From Forficula auricularia (lineage: Eukaryota; Arthropoda; Insecta; Dermaptera; Forficulidae): a stretch of DNA of 64,000 bases. Below the pieces are notes generated by a model. It saw nothing but the letters and a program-made list of their open reading frames with translations. It was not told where the DNA came from and ran no database searches. Positions 38,346 through 51,384 of the stretch are shown here, piece after piece. Each line of letters opens with the position of its first letter. Position 1 is the stretch's first letter. The position numbers were made by a program, and so were the translations under genes. The stretch covers positions 963,238 through 1,027,237 of the forward strand of contig JALMQS010000136.1 of NCBI GenBank assembly GCA_024734495.1, in the 5' to 3' direction.

Positions 38346-39356
38346 GTATTAATTCCCTTAAACGTTTTTCTAGCTTTTTCTAATTGTCTCCCCAATTGAT
38401 GGCCGATTACGCTAAAGTTTGTTAAAGAGGTACCGTGCTATACAATTTAAGTGAAATAAAATCAATAACTCACCCTAAAACATTATTTTAGTGAATTAAC
38501 CGAATCGTAAACACTCAACACACAAAATCCCTTCTCCCTTTAACCATTTGAGCATAAATAACACAGTTTACTTTCGAGCTCTTTGTGAAATTATTGTTGA
38601 TTGAATACTGATGTGTGGTGGGATATTTGCTTTGACTTGGTCAATAATAGCCGGAGTTTCAAACAATACACATCAGAGACCAAGAAATCGATGACTAGAA
38701 TAATTATAAATATAGAGTCTAAAAAACGGTGGCGGCTCCATAAGCTGATGAGTTCTTTCGGAGATCTTTCACAGTCCTATAGATTAATTAAAAGCTGAAT
38801 GTTAATTAGTTTTTCACTATAGTTTCTAAAAACTGAATTTCCATCTTTCTTTTATATTTTAATACAAGGTTCAATGTTTCAAGACCTCTTCATCTTTTTA
38901 AATATCTTCTCTCCAATCCCACCCAGCCCCTACTCTTCCAATATATTCTCTAAGAGTCTATCTTAACTTAGAGGTATTGCATATTTTTCTTTCTTCTATT
39001 AATGAATATTAATTTTCCTATTCGTAATTACACAATCATATCTTCTGTGCAAATTAGATTTTTTAATATACTATTTTCTTTAATTCTAATGTAGAGTATT
39101 ATTCTGGAAAATGATTTATGCATAATAACGTTCTGAGAATAATTGACTTCCTAATCTGAGGCCCCTTCATCTTCTCTATATGTAGTGTGTTTATAAATGG
39201 TTGCAAAAGTTTTTAAAGGATCATCTTAAAATTCTTTGTGTCTGAGATGTTTTTGTTTAACTAATTAAAAAATTAAATTTTCAGATATCTATAAAAAAAA
39301 ATATAATTATTTTTAAATTAACTTTTAATTTAGATGATGAAAGTTCTAATAAATCA

Positions 39357-39702
39357 TAATGGTCAGAATAACTGACTGGCAACCCGGAGGTCTCGGGTTC
39401 GATTCCCGGCTATACCCAGACATTTTTTCTGTAAGTATAGGTCTGGTAATAAAAATTAAGTGGGAGATAAATTTAACCGAATTTATCGCGCGGAGAATTT
39501 ACCACTGCTCGAAGCCCCTAAAACCTTAGTAAATTGGATATTGAATTGTATCTAAGTTTCTGAGATTGGCTCGTGATCCCGGCTTCTTTTCCTTCTACTC
39601 TGTTCTTTTCACGATGGAGGGGCCAGCCCATACAGGCCTTTAGGGGATCCACCTTCTGGTGTATCTCCTTCTCACATCAATATCATTAAAAAAAAAAAAA
39701 AG
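39357..39702 (+). mobile_element. tRNA-derived SINE with LINE-like tail
   Basis: B-box GGTTCGATTCC at 39396-39406, a body of about 290 bp, then a tail with CGATGGAGGGGCCAGCCC, TTTAGGGGATCCACC and CATCAATATCATT before poly(A). The same tail appears behind the reverse-transcriptase fragment at 62.5-63.06 kb and alone at 33.2 kb. SINEs commonly share the 3' end of the LINE that mobilises them. Confidence 0.6.
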
Positions 39703-39969
39703 TTTCCTGTAATTGATTCGATATATATCTTGTTTAAAAAGCGCGATCAAAAACAATTCTCGTTAATGTGTTAATTATTCTTTGATATATTAATGTGAAA
39801 ATTAACTTCACTATTGAATGTTCTAATAGTTGGACATGTAAGCCTGGAGCACAACCTTGGCTATCATGGGCTCCAGAATTAAATCCTCTTAATTTACTTT
39901 GGATTTTGCATCTAAAATCACTAATTTACACTTTACAGATTAAAAATATTGACGACTTAAGAAACTGCA

Positions 39970-40066
39970 TATGTTTATTTGCATCAAGCAGGGGACAACG
40001 TCATTGATTTCTCTTTATAAATCAACAACTCTGCTACTCTCGGCAAAACAAAATCTTTTCAATTAT
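39970..40066 (+). repeat. 90-bp dispersed module, copy 3
   Basis: The most complete copy: ATATGTTTATTTGCATCAAG, CAGGGGACAAC, TTGATTTCTCTTTATAAATC, CTGCTACTCTCGGCAAAAC, TCTTTTCAATTA. Confidence 0.7.
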
Positions 40067-40169
40067 AGTTAAAATACCTCTAAAATTATAACATGCAAAT
40101 GTGAAAGTTATTTTAATCCAAAATATCGATCAATGAATTAAATTCAACTGTAATTACAACCTTGACGAT

Positions 40170-40350
40170 GTTCTCTCCCCACCCAGAGCACGTCGACTGC
40201 CATTTAAATGATCATCAATATCTTGTATTAATGATAATCGTATTCTTCACGGTCTCTCTATAAAACATAAGCTGAACCTGCTCAACCCTCCGCCCCCACA
40301 TCATCCCCTGATGCTACTCACTCTCTTCTCCTAATGACAGTAATTAGCCT
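40170..40350. promoter_or_regulatory. GC-richer intronic block
   Basis: CACGTCGACTGCCATTTAAA, TAATGATAATCG and a C-rich CCTCCGCCCCCACATC stretch stand out from the surrounding AT-rich DNA, adjacent to the 90-bp module. A candidate conserved element only. Confidence 0.25.
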
Positions 40351-41415
40351 TTTAACGAGGCCCCGTTTCGATCCCTACTTATTATTATATTTCATGATGT
40401 ATGTATATATATGTGTGTGTGTGTCGGTGAATAAGTAAAATGACGTTTGATCATGCCAAAAGAGACAAGTTAAAAGATAGATGTGTATATGGGAGTGTGG
40501 TGGAAGAATTAAACGGGGAAAGAGAAAGTTAGTATCAGGTCAATAAAGGATAATCATTTCTGATGAGAAATTTAAGCTAACTGTGACAATTGCAATCCTA
40601 TTCAGATTCGATCTGTAAAGGAATCTAATTGGCAAATAAGAAGAAATTTACTATTAAAAATTGGATGATTTTTATAAATATAAAGTTAAGTTTCGATTGG
40701 AACAAGACTGCACATTTTTAATGAGATAAACTCATTAGAATGCACAAACGTAGTACTTAAGTTGGGATGAACTCTATTACTCAAATGAGAGCATTAGGCT
40801 ATCAATAGAACTTTTTTGACCTAACAAGTAAAAGCTCTCAGTCGTATAATAAGTCTACCTCCCAGGGCTAGAATACGACTCCAGAACTTGATTTTGAAAC
40901 ACTTGCATTCTGATGAGTTTATGTCAATAAAAATATGCAATATAGATGATTTCAGTCGAAAATTCTCTTTTCATAAACAACTCAACCAGTAAAATATCAA
41001 ATCTGAAATCTTGAAAATTAGTAGTAGGTATTTTGACAACAACGGTTTCTTCAAAATGGTACAACACATACTACATACATCTTTCTTTAAAAAAAATATT
41101 AGTATTTGTTTGTTTTTTTCAAAATGACGTAATTTCAAAACATTTGATATTAGATATTAATTTATTTAATATGTTAATTAATTATGACTTATGACTCATC
41201 TTGATTGAATTAATCTTTCCCTATTATATCCATTAATTCTATAATAGCTATTAAAAATGCTAAGAGAATTTATTAATATTCTTTCAATTTTTATTTCTAC
41301 TTTATTTGGTGTTGAGAAATCACCGAAGCAACTTCGACGACCAATCACAGATATATACCTTATTAAATTGAAAGTTTTTGTGCCGAGAGTAGCAGAATTT
41401 TTATATATTGAAGGA

Positions 41416-41645
41416 GACAATAAAAGAGTGTGTCTTCTGCTGGGATTATACATTTTATTTATAACGAGACTATAGTTGCGAGGGCTTTGCCCTCTTCATC
41501 AGTCTATTACAATTAATTCCCAGGAATTCATCAATTCCTGTCAATCAATTGTAATAGACTGATGAAGAGGGCAAAGCCCTCGCAACTATAGTCTCGTTAT
41601 AAATAAAATGTATAATCCCAGCAGAAGACACACTCTTTTATTGTC
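41416..41645. mobile_element. Perfect 99-bp inverted pair with hammerhead-type core (Penelope/retrozyme-like)
   Basis: The arms 41416-41514 and 41547-41645 are exact reverse complements over 99 bp, separated by 32 bp, and similarity continues weakly outward. Each arm holds CTGATGA (41559-41565 on plus), a perfect stem II (GAGGGC-AAA-GCCCTC), then GCAAC where GAAAC is expected, TATA, and GTC (41591-41593). The flank at 41381-41395 (GCCGAGAGTAGCAGA) is the end of the 90-bp module found elsewhere. The order matches a type I hammerhead ribozyme with a minimal helix III, as known from Penelope-like elements, except for an A-to-C change in the core. The perfect identity of the arms suggests recent origin or gene conversion. 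Confidence 0.7.
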
Positions 41646-41760
41646 TATTTCAATATACTTTGTTTATAAACACCCTCTGTATTTTATATATAAAATTCTT
41701 ATACATTATTTTCTTAGATATAATATTATAAAAAGAAAAATTAATTATTGATTGTTTTAA

Positions 41761-41908
41761 TATAATAAAAAAATACAAATCTTTATAAAACAATCTCGGA
41801 ACGTTTATTTAGATTTCTATCGATAAAGGGAGAAATTCTCCGGAAACTTCTAGTTTCAAAATAAACGTTCCGAGATTGTTTTATAAAGATTTATATTTTT
41901 TTATTATA
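41761..41908. mobile_element. Short inverted-repeat element next to the 41.4-kb pair
   Basis: The arms share ATCTTTATAAAACAATCTCG and ACGTTTATTT in inverted order around a centre that reads GGAGAAATTCTCC, then GGAAAC, TTCTA, GTTTC. A solo half of the same type lies at about 4125-4200. It fits a decayed member of the hammerhead-type group. Confidence 0.45.
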
Positions 41909-42829
41909 ATATTATATATAAATCTTTTTAAATATAATAAAGTATCATATTTTTTTTCTTGAGAAAGAATATTTTCTAGATTTTAGATTTTATTAGAGGC
42001 TCAAAATCTAATTATTCTTCGCTTTGAAAATACACAATTTTGATACCAAAAGGAACTTTCTAAGACTTTTTCTTCTTAACAGAAAAAAATCGTGGTTGAA
42101 AATGATTTTTCGCCACGTTTCACACATTTTTATACAAAAAGAGGAAAAAGGAATAATTTGAGTGAATTTAATTTAATTTGAATTTTTCATTTAGGTATGT
42201 AGTGAACCGAGTAATAATAATTCATTACGTATTAATTTCTAGACTGATTAAAATTAAAACAAGAGTTATTAGAAATGTATTAAGGTTAACAGAATGAAAT
42301 GGCTTTCTAGAACTATCCGATAGATTGTTGTTTAAATTGAGGCGTACTCTTTGAAGTGAGGTTTGTTATGAAGTTCTATAAAATGTTTCGATAAATTATT
42401 CAGATTGCCTCGTCATAAACACCGTGAGAAGTTAATACGAAGGCAAAAAAGAAAAGAAGAACGAGAGAGGAAGGAAGGCCAAGACGAAAAGTACCAAAGA
42501 GAAGGAACTTTTTGAAAGTCAAGTTAAGGCAACTGGGATGGGGTGGTTCGGTAGGACATGGGGTGTGTATTCTAGGTTTGGGGTGGTGAGTGAGAAGGAA
42601 AAGAAAGTTTTTAATAAAATGTTGTCTCGGCAAGAAATAGCAGCTCTCTCTGTAGCAGACTGACTACCACTCTCTTCCACTTTTCCACTTTTCCATCAAG
42701 TTTTCAAAAAGAAGACGAACGGAGAGACGAACCAAATTAAAGAGAGATCCCGGGACGATCCAAACTTCTATATAATTACTGCATAAATAAATATTTATTT
42801 TATGTTAATTGGCAGACACGAGTGCAAAA

Positions 42830-42920
42830 AAGACGTTCCGCCCTCCATTCGCGTTCCGTCCCTCGCTAAAGCGCTTCATCCTCCACTGCACAACTAGCAA
42901 AGGAGCCTATTGATAGCTTC
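42830..42920. promoter_or_regulatory. GC-richer intronic block
   Basis: GTTCCGCCCTCCATTCGCG and TCGCTAAAGCGCTTCATCC in unique sequence, candidate conserved element. Confidence 0.25.
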
Positions 42921-45350
42921 TGGTTATTTATTAATTAGAACAGCAACTCAGAAAAGAAAAACAAACAAAATAATCTGAAAAGGATATTTTTTTAAATTCA
43001 ATTTCTAATTATTCATTTACGTTACAAGTGGAAGAAATAGTAAAAACTTTTTTCGACTCGACCAGTTAGAGCCTCTCCAGTAATAAACTTAAATTGTATA
43101 ATAAACTATTAGAAATTTATTTTTTATTTTAATTATCTTGGGAAAATTATATTTTCTGTATTTCTGAACAGGAAGTTCAAAAGTTATTATACACTCCAAA
43201 ATCTAATCAATTATCCACATTTTGGCACGATTCTCTGTTTTTGTGTTATCCTGGGTAGGAAATCCGAGAGTTATACAGGCGGACACAGAGACAGAAAAAA
43301 TTCATGGTTGAATAAGATTTTCTCCCGTGTCAGATATTTTTAAACATAATGATCTAGTAAAAAAAAAAAAATGAGTGGATTAACTATTATGATTTGCACA
43401 TTGTGATTCACACTGATCATCATGATCAATGCCAAATCAATAAAATTTGTGGAGACCATGGAGTCTTGTCAAAAGTTTCTCTTTTTCTTCCAATTTATTG
43501 ACAAATATAATTTTTTGTCATCTATTTAGTGATGTTACAGCTCAGTAAGAAAATTTATTTAGATGAGAATCATTCAAGTGATTTGGCATTAAAATTTAGA
43601 GATTTAAAAAATCTTTTTGGCTTGTGAACTGCTGATTTAAATTTTTAAAAAGAAATTCAAACATGTATTTTGATTTTTTCGATGTAGCTTTAGTAACAAG
43701 ACGATGATCTGGAAAAATCTTTCGGGTTGGATTTCCAATTATTTTAATAGATTATATAATATATTCCTTAAGATAATTAAAACTAATAATTAAAAATACA
43801 ATTTAAATCCTTAATCCACCTTCTCAAGTTGTGGACTAGAGCTTACGAAACCCTTTTAAATAATGTTTTCTTTTAATCCTTATTCCCATGCCATCTGTTT
43901 ATAAACTTTCTAGCGCCTAAAGACGCAACCCGCATTTCAGAGCGTTTTATTAGAATGCATAGCTTCCCACTAAAGGCGCTGCTGTTTCTTTTCTCAGAAA
44001 TGTAGTGTAAATATGTAACCACACAGTACACGTCTAGATGAATTATAATATATTGTGTGATCCTTTGAATATGCATAGTCTAATTCGCAAAAAAAATTCA
44101 TTAATAGTATTAAGATAAAACACTATTTTTCAAGAAATTTTTTAAAAGATAATTTTTATCCTTAATCTTTATTTACAATTCACGGTGATTTGTTAAGTAG
44201 CTATTTATTTGGCGAATTTCGTAATTTGCCTTATAACTTATCAATATAATTCATATACCTATATTTGAATAATAAAACTTTAGAAAAGCTTTTTTGTTTA
44301 TAGTGAAATATACTTGGCATTGATCCTACAACTGGCATTCGCACTCTAACTTTCTAACTACAAATTTTAAGTAACGCATGCTTGATTTGTCCCAGTTTAG
44401 TACCATTTCCACAAGTCTTATTCAGTAATAGTGAGGACATTTTATTTTATTTTCATTCATTAATTAGATATCATTAAATTAGAACACTGCATCAACTAAT
44501 AAAAATTATAAAGTACATTTTATCAATCAGTGTCGATTAATAAATTCAAGATGAATTTTCATTAACATGTGATCGATTCTACAATAATACTAAATTATAA
44601 TTTTTAAAATTTTTAAATTAGTAAAATAAAAAATTTACTCCTGTGGCCTCTGTCCAAAAGGTATATGTACTCACAAATGTTTGAAGAAATTAAAACAAAA
44701 AATCACACCTTTTGTAAATAGAAAATTTTAATCAACTTATTAATGTTTAAATACTTACCACCATTTTTTAACAATTATTATATTCATAGATTTTGAATGC
44801 CCACGGTTATTAAAAAAATATCTATAGTGCAATTGAATTTGAATTTAGTTTATGTACTAATTGATGTATTCCGAACGATGTTTTATATTTCCTTGCGAAC
44901 TTTATCAGAACGAATGACTCAAAATTTTTCAAGCTGGTGAGATAGTCAATTTATCACTCTATGTGTAAATAGATTCGGTAAATTTTAATTCAATGGATAC
45001 TAAATTCATGGTTAAGTGATTTTGGCTTATAAAAAATATTAATTGCTCAACCACTGCATAAAAGTGCTAAACGATAAAATTAATTGGAATTATTTTTGCT
45101 CTATCTAAATATTATTAACTGGTGGATTTTAATAGAAACATTGATATGATAAGCGAATGAATAACCATCAAGCAACGGAAAATGAATGGAGTTTATTAAA
45201 AAAAAGTGTGAAAGAGATGCATTTGTAGTATTTTGTTGTTATCGTTTTATTTTTAGTAGGATGCAGCGTTTGGATTTATTTGGTGTATTTAGAAGGAAGC
45301 GAAGAGATAGAAAGGAGAGTCAGGCATGCAACAAGTCTTGGTGTACTGAC

Positions 45351-46756
45351 CGCCGCGACCCATGCTGGATGGCGACAACGGAGACAACTTCTCCGGGGTG
45401 GACACTGCGGAAACGCTCAGGACTCCATCTCGGGCCACATCCTGAATTGCCGAGGCGGCTCTCGAACCGGCTCCAGCAGGCTGCAGAATCGTGTATTGTT
45501 TATTGTCTGGTGATAGAGGGCGCTTCACTGAGATATCATTGCCGTCACTGCCGCTTCCAATGTCAGATTCAGGTCCGTTGGAAACATCATCTTTGTCATC
45601 ACCGTGGTCGACTTCATTCTTGATCGTATGGTTCATTAGACACACTCCTGGGTGCTTGTCATTATCCAAGGAGGTCAGAGGTGAGGGATGCTGCTGAATA
45701 CTCTCTGCAACACCATTTGGAAGCGGATAACCGACAAAAGTAGCAGAAGCAGGAAATGGTCCCATGGGAGGAATCCCCGAATTGTGTAGATGATCCATAG
45801 CCAACCGGGGCAATGAATCTTTACCGTTGATGGCGCGGAAAGCTGAGCCACTGCTAAAAGCAGATCGGTTAAGTGTGTGATGGTGGTAAAGCATCTTGGC
45901 ATGGTCTTCTTCTCTGCGTCTCTTTTCTCCCTTTTCCGATTCTTTTTCTGATTCTGACATGTCGATCTCGAGCTCGTTGGACGAGTCATCAACGAGCTCG
46001 TTGAAATCAGGCTCGTAGCGACCATGGGATTGTCCATAAATTTGGTTAGAAGGTGGCCTATCTTTTTCTTCTTTTATTTTATCAGGCGGCCCACGACCGA
46101 CCTGGGATTGAATGGAAGCGCATTCACTCTCGATCTTTAGCAAGTTCTCAAATTCATTGCCATCTTGATAGTTGTTGGTGGGCGTTGTTGCGACAGACGT
46201 GCTTGTGGAAGCTGGAGTTGGCGGCGGGGTGTTGGGCGGAGGGGGTGTTGACTCTCTACTCTTAATTTTGATGAGCTTAGAGGAGACCATTATTGGGCCC
46301 ACACTTTTGGTTTTAGCATCTGCCTGACGCAATGTAATCATGTCTTTGAGTGGACAACCGTCGGAACCGGGACTCGGCTTTCCCTTCTTCTCGTCGAAGA
46401 GATTCTCAAACCCAGGTGCAGTGTCGTAGCGCTCGTGGGGTGAATAAAGACCCCCTCGAGGTGCAGGCCAGCTGCCCGAGAGGCTCTTGAGCGCGGCCTC
46501 CGTCTCGCGGATGAGAGTCTCGTCATCGGGTTCGGCGTCCACCACCTTGACTTTGCTGCAGTTGAGAACACGTTTCTTCTGCGGCAACAGACATCCATCG
46601 GCTTTCCGGCGGCGTTTGGCGGCTGCCTCGTCCTCTGGCATCTCGCCGCAGGACTTGAGGCTCTGCGGCAGTGGGGCTGCTGAGGTCTTCCGTTTCTTCA
46701 GGAAAGCCGAGGCGCCGGAGGCCGGGGGGGAGCCTGCGGCGCCACCATCGACCGAG
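45351..46756 (-). CDS. MYT1-like zinc-finger protein, exon 2 (N-terminal region)
   Basis: A 1406-nt exon ending at donor TCGCGGCG/GTCAGT (45351). I place its 5' edge at acceptor CTGTTGCAG (exon starts at 46756), because the frame stays open and strongly coding upstream of the first internal Met (codon at 46641) until a TAA near 46786. With this edge the phase matches the donor at 56840 on one side and exon 3 on the other. The product begins SSVDGGAAGSPP and has two basic nuclear-localisation-like clusters (LKKRK; KRRRK), then ETLIRETEAALKSLSGSWP, which fits arthropod MYT1-family N-termini as I recall them. It continues with a Thr/Pro run (STPPPPNTPPPTP), an acidic patch (SSNELEIDMSESEKESEK) next to RRREED, and later Ser/Gly/Asp-rich disorder. 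No finger is seen here, unlike the vertebrate N-terminal finger 1. Alternative: translation starts at 46641. Confidence 0.85.
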
Positions 46757-49700
46757 CTGCAACAGCCCCAGTGCCATCCGCTGCATTAGCTGCCTTGCGA
46801 GATACCACAAACACTCATGCACCGTTACGTTAACGTTAAACACTACAGAGGAACGGACTGACTGAGAGAAGCAAATCAAATAGTGGCGAGGTTTCGGGGA
46901 TTCGGTTATTCACTCGCCATCATCCTCATGAATGTTATGCATCAGCAACGTTACGTTATCGACATTTCGAAATAACTATCGATATCATTCGGCAGAAAAT
47001 TCAATGGAATAATGACGACTCAACGGAATCGCCGAAACGTTACTACAGGATGTTTGCATTTTGACATGAGAATTTTCTTAAATTACATCTCGAAAAGCCA
47101 AGAAAGAAATTGAAATATTAAACATCGTCAGTCATTCTCTCAGAACATCCAGCAACACAGAATGATCAATGAAATGATGCAGGACCAGGAAAAGGAAACA
47201 GAAATATAAAGAAAAAAAGCGTTAGAGAGGGAGGGAATACAAATACATCAATTAGTATGTTTTATTTTGATATCCAAATTTATTGATTAAACAAATAAAA
47301 TATCCTTTAAATCGATATGATAATCTCTAATTCAAACTTTATTTGATATTAAACGAATTTAATATTCATAATAAATTGTTATTTTTTAAATTAATTATTT
47401 ATTATTTTCGAATGAATTAATATCGAATTCAAATAAAAATTAAATCAGCCAAAATCAAGTCTAACCAAAAGCAAATTAATCAATTATGAATTTTAATTTC
47501 AATGATTGGATATACAATCAAATATAAAACGATTCTAAGTCAAAATTTAATATTGTAACATGGTTCGAAAAAACTATTATTTGAATGGTCCTTTTTATAT
47601 TCTAAACATAATTTTTCAATTATCTGAACTTGAGATAAATCAAAGTAAAATCAATTTAATTAACACATTTTTCTCTTTTACTTCCAAATTTTTTAAGATC
47701 CCATAATAATTGTTTCTTGATTGTATCAATAAATATTCTTTGAAATATGGTCATCTATCATTTAAAAAAAAAATTAATAAAAACATGCTTGATAATTTTA
47801 GAATGTCTTTCAATCAAAGTGCGTTTCATATCAATTTTGATGTGCATTTTTTTAACAAAAAATAATTGAATAATAAATTTTTCTATTAAACTTAAATGCA
47901 CACTCAGCAAATGTGCTGATGATGTGTAAATGCTCTTATTGTTTTTTATATTATGCTTATTTATTATAGATTTCCAAAGAAATAATTGATTCACTGTAAG
48001 GAAAATGTGCACTGAATTGTCGAATAAAAAACGTTATAATACAAAGGTGAAACAACAATTTAAGAATTCGAAAATGTCTCAAATCAAAAAAAAAACATCA
48101 CAATTAAATTAATTTTGTTTTTAATTACTTGAAGACAAAATACTTACGAATCGATATTATTAATTGTCGAAAAGTTAGGTCAGGTATTATTAATCACAAC
48201 AAAAATCATTTGAAAATTCGATCATGGAAATTTCATATTTATATTGTTTGTATCGTTTATTTGAAATTGAAGAAAAGAATAAGAAATTAAAAAATGAAGT
48301 GAAAGAGAAAAATCATTTAATATGAGTTGAATGTAATGCACTTTTCCTTTTATCTGTATCACTAGGTCAAATAGATGAAAAATTCGGAAACAATTTAAGA
48401 GAAAAAAAAAATAATTAACAACTAAGTTTTGTCACCGAAACAAGCACAAGCCAACAAAATATAAAAACTTTCTTATATATATATATATAAAACTTTTGTG
48501 GGGAGTTTGTCTTTTAAAAAAAGTTTTTATTCCCCCTCCCCTCATAACTTGGTTACCCCCATCGGACAACGACTTTATCAAACTATATAAACACGAAAGC
48601 AGTCTAGACAAATTAAAAATTTAAAATCTTCAAGTATTAGATATTATTTCGTGTGATAAAAATAAAAATGACCTTGAGAAAATCAAGGAAAATATTCAAA
48701 AATTTAGGTTAGTTTCTACCATCAGCACTTAACACATAGTTCATGCATATCTACAACAGAGTGCTCTGGTAAAGTTTTTCTATCTTGAAGTTTTTTATAA
48801 AAGTTTCTACTCCACTTGCCCATAGAACCACTAAAAATATTTCTGTATTTTTATATTTAATTAATGTGTGTTTTGTTATTAATTTCCAAAGTATTTTTAA
48901 TATTATTTTTCTTACATATAAGTGGTTTTGTATTCCTATGGCTAGCACACCCTCGACTATATTCATACTTCTATTTTTTTCAAATCCATTTAAGATACCT
49001 ATATCATTTATAAAATTTAGATTGATTTACGAGAATTCAACTCTCTTGTTTGAAGTATAAGCTAAAAGGGTTTTTAGTTCTCCAGGAAAATATATTAATT
49101 TAATAACAATTTTGAAGTAATTTCTTGGATAAGAAGAGTAAATTCTAATTTTTGGAATAATAAAATTTCATTCCTATTCAGGTGTATTACAATGTGAAAA
49201 ATAAGTTTAGGTCATGTTGTTTTGATTACTTATTTTGGATTTTTTAAGTGTATTGTAGAAAATAAAAAAATAAAGAAGTTTACCTTTATCAGATAGACTT
49301 AAGAAAAAAAAGACTAATTTTAAGTAAATCTTTAGAGAATTAGAAAAAAAATGTTCGAAATTAAGAAATTGACAAGAAAAATATAGCTGTAGTATTTTGA
49401 AAAATACCAATCATGACAGACAATAACAGATTAATTCTATTAAGGTATATAAGTTTAATACATGAGAAAGTCATCTAGACCCTAGCCCAACCTAATTCTG
49501 AAAAAAATTAAAGCGTACTACTCGATTCATTTGTTTTCATTAAAATAATAAATTATTATATATTTTATCTATTTATTTATTTGAAGAATAAAAAAAAAAT
49601 ACATATTAATTTCAGTATAATATTTACGAGTATAAGAATATTCAAAATTATGTATGTAAATTAGTCTCACTCAGATTTTTTTTATTTGAAAATAGTTGTT

Positions 49701-50486
49701 ATCTATTTGATAAAACAAACAGCTTCAAATGACCCAAATCGCTACAAGCTCCGCATTCTATTCGATAAGAGCTTAAAGACCCAAATGCACTTCATTATCG
49801 AAGTTATATATAAATATAACTAATTTATTTATCCCGAAATCAAAAATTGTATTAAAATTTCGACATGGCGACTATTTTGGGAGGGGATATGAATTTTTGT
49901 AGGGTCGAAATTTATCATGGCGTGACAAAGACTCCTGAATAGATCTCATTAAGTAGAATTAGGAAATCTTTTTAAAAATTTTTTATTTGAAGAAGCAGGA
50001 GGGTAAAAAGTTCACAATTTTACCCGATATGTGTATTGGGCACCTAACGGGATTTTCATCGGTAAACCACAAATTATGAAAAAATTCTTTAATTACGTTC
50101 ATTTTATCCATTATTAAAGACAAATCACAACGAATTTGTTATCTCAATTATTTTGGAAGACTTAAGATCGTCACAATTGGCCGTTTTTTTTGGAGCATTT
50201 GGAACATTTGGTATGTCAAATAGAAGATAGCTATTGCTTGTTCACAAGTGATGTTGAATAATATAGGATTATATGTAATCTCTTAATATCTCAAATTAAA
50301 TAATAAGTGAACAATTCACAAATCCTTTTATGATAACAAAATCAATCCTTATTTATTTTATAATTAACCAGTCTACTTATTTTGTTGATTAATATTTGTC
50401 TATCAAATTCAAGAAACGTTTCAATCTTTATTTTTAACGGAACTAGATAGATAAATATGATTTAAAAAAATCTGCCGCTTCTAGAA

Positions 50487-50710
50487 CAGGGGTCCGCAAA
50501 CTATTTAGAGATAGGGCCACATGTGAAAATTGAAAACTATGGGCAGGGCGATAAAACATATTATACGGAAATTATATTAATAGTATGCTATATATGGCAT
50601 TAATATTTAATATAGTGAATATTTGTGAATTAATTCTGTAGTAGCCGCGGGCCGGATGGAAAAGTTCAAGGGCCGGGTTTGGCCCGCGGGCCGTAGTTTG
50701 GGGATCCCTA
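50487..50710. mobile_element. hAT-type MITE, 224 bp, with target duplication
   Basis: Ends CAGGGGTCCGCAAACTA and TAGTTTGGGGATCCCTA are inverted repeats of the widespread hAT type. The flanks are TTCTAGAA (50479-50486) and CTCTAGAA (50711-50718), seven of eight matching. GC-rich subterminal blocks (GGCCCGCGGGCC) stand out. Too short to code for anything. Confidence 0.85.
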
Positions 50711-50879
50711 CTCTAGAAAGTAAATTAGAAACTTAATAGAATTGGTTCAGGTAACTAAAGAAGTGAGATTCTAATTAGAAACGGTGAGGTTTTGAAATTT
50801 GCAAAGGTCGGGCATCCCTCCCCCCGTCTGTATATGAAGAATAAATATTATCCAGAAATGAATAACACACGATGTAATT

Positions 50880-51150
50880 TGATTTGTACAGAGTCCGGGC
50901 TGTTTAATAACGCCAACCCGAATAAGCCTGAATAATAAATGGGTACTTGATTAAGGTCATATTATATGGTCCACCCGTACGCCCACATCTAGCCATCCGA
51001 TTCTCTCTCTCTCTCTCTTTCTCCCACATTCAAACCATGCAAATAGATTTGTCTGTCCCCTTACGAGCAACAGACGATTCCATTCTTCTCTCCACTTTGT
51101 TTCGATCCACGTCTTTGATTATTATTATTAATTAGAGATAGATAAAACAG
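50880..51150. promoter_or_regulatory. Intron 1 block with (TC)n tract
   Basis: GTCCGGGCTGTTTAATAACG, CGAATAAGCCTG and CCACCCGTACGCCCAC, then a CT-rich tract (51003-51022; GAGA-factor type). Candidate regulatory block. Confidence 0.25.
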
Positions 51151-51384
51151 GGTGAACAGAAGAAAGGGAAAGTACTCCACTTAGAAATATCATGTTAATC
51201 TACAATTCAATTACCAAATAAGCTGATATCCAGTTTTCAGGTGAAACTGTTGAACGTATTAATCATTCCATCTTTCTCAGATTATTATTATAGACCATAA
51301 CTTTTTTTCTGGTGTGTTTGATAAATATAAATAAATAAAAATCTTTTATAAAAAACAATCTTAAAACTGAGGTTTGGATCGAAA

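Larger units (their letters stand above)
31301..45350 (-). other. Intron 2, right third
   Basis: An AT-rich intron with LINE/SINE 3' tails (33.2, 38.1-38.3 and 39.4-39.7 kb), the 90-bp module at 39970, two inverted-repeat elements (41416-41645 and 41761-41908) and GC-richer islands near 40.2 and 42.8 kb. I see no exon in it. The long stretches 34.1-38.0 and 43.0-45.3 kb show only AT-rich sequence and microsatellites. Confidence 0.55.

Noticed and set aside
41257..41475. Frames on both strands across the 41.4-kb inverted element
   Set aside because: They read through the non-coding ribozyme-type repeat and stop inside it.
45289..46879. Several other frames overlapping the large minus-strand exon
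   Set aside because: They are out of frame with the spliced MYT1-like reading and arise because the exon is GC-rich.
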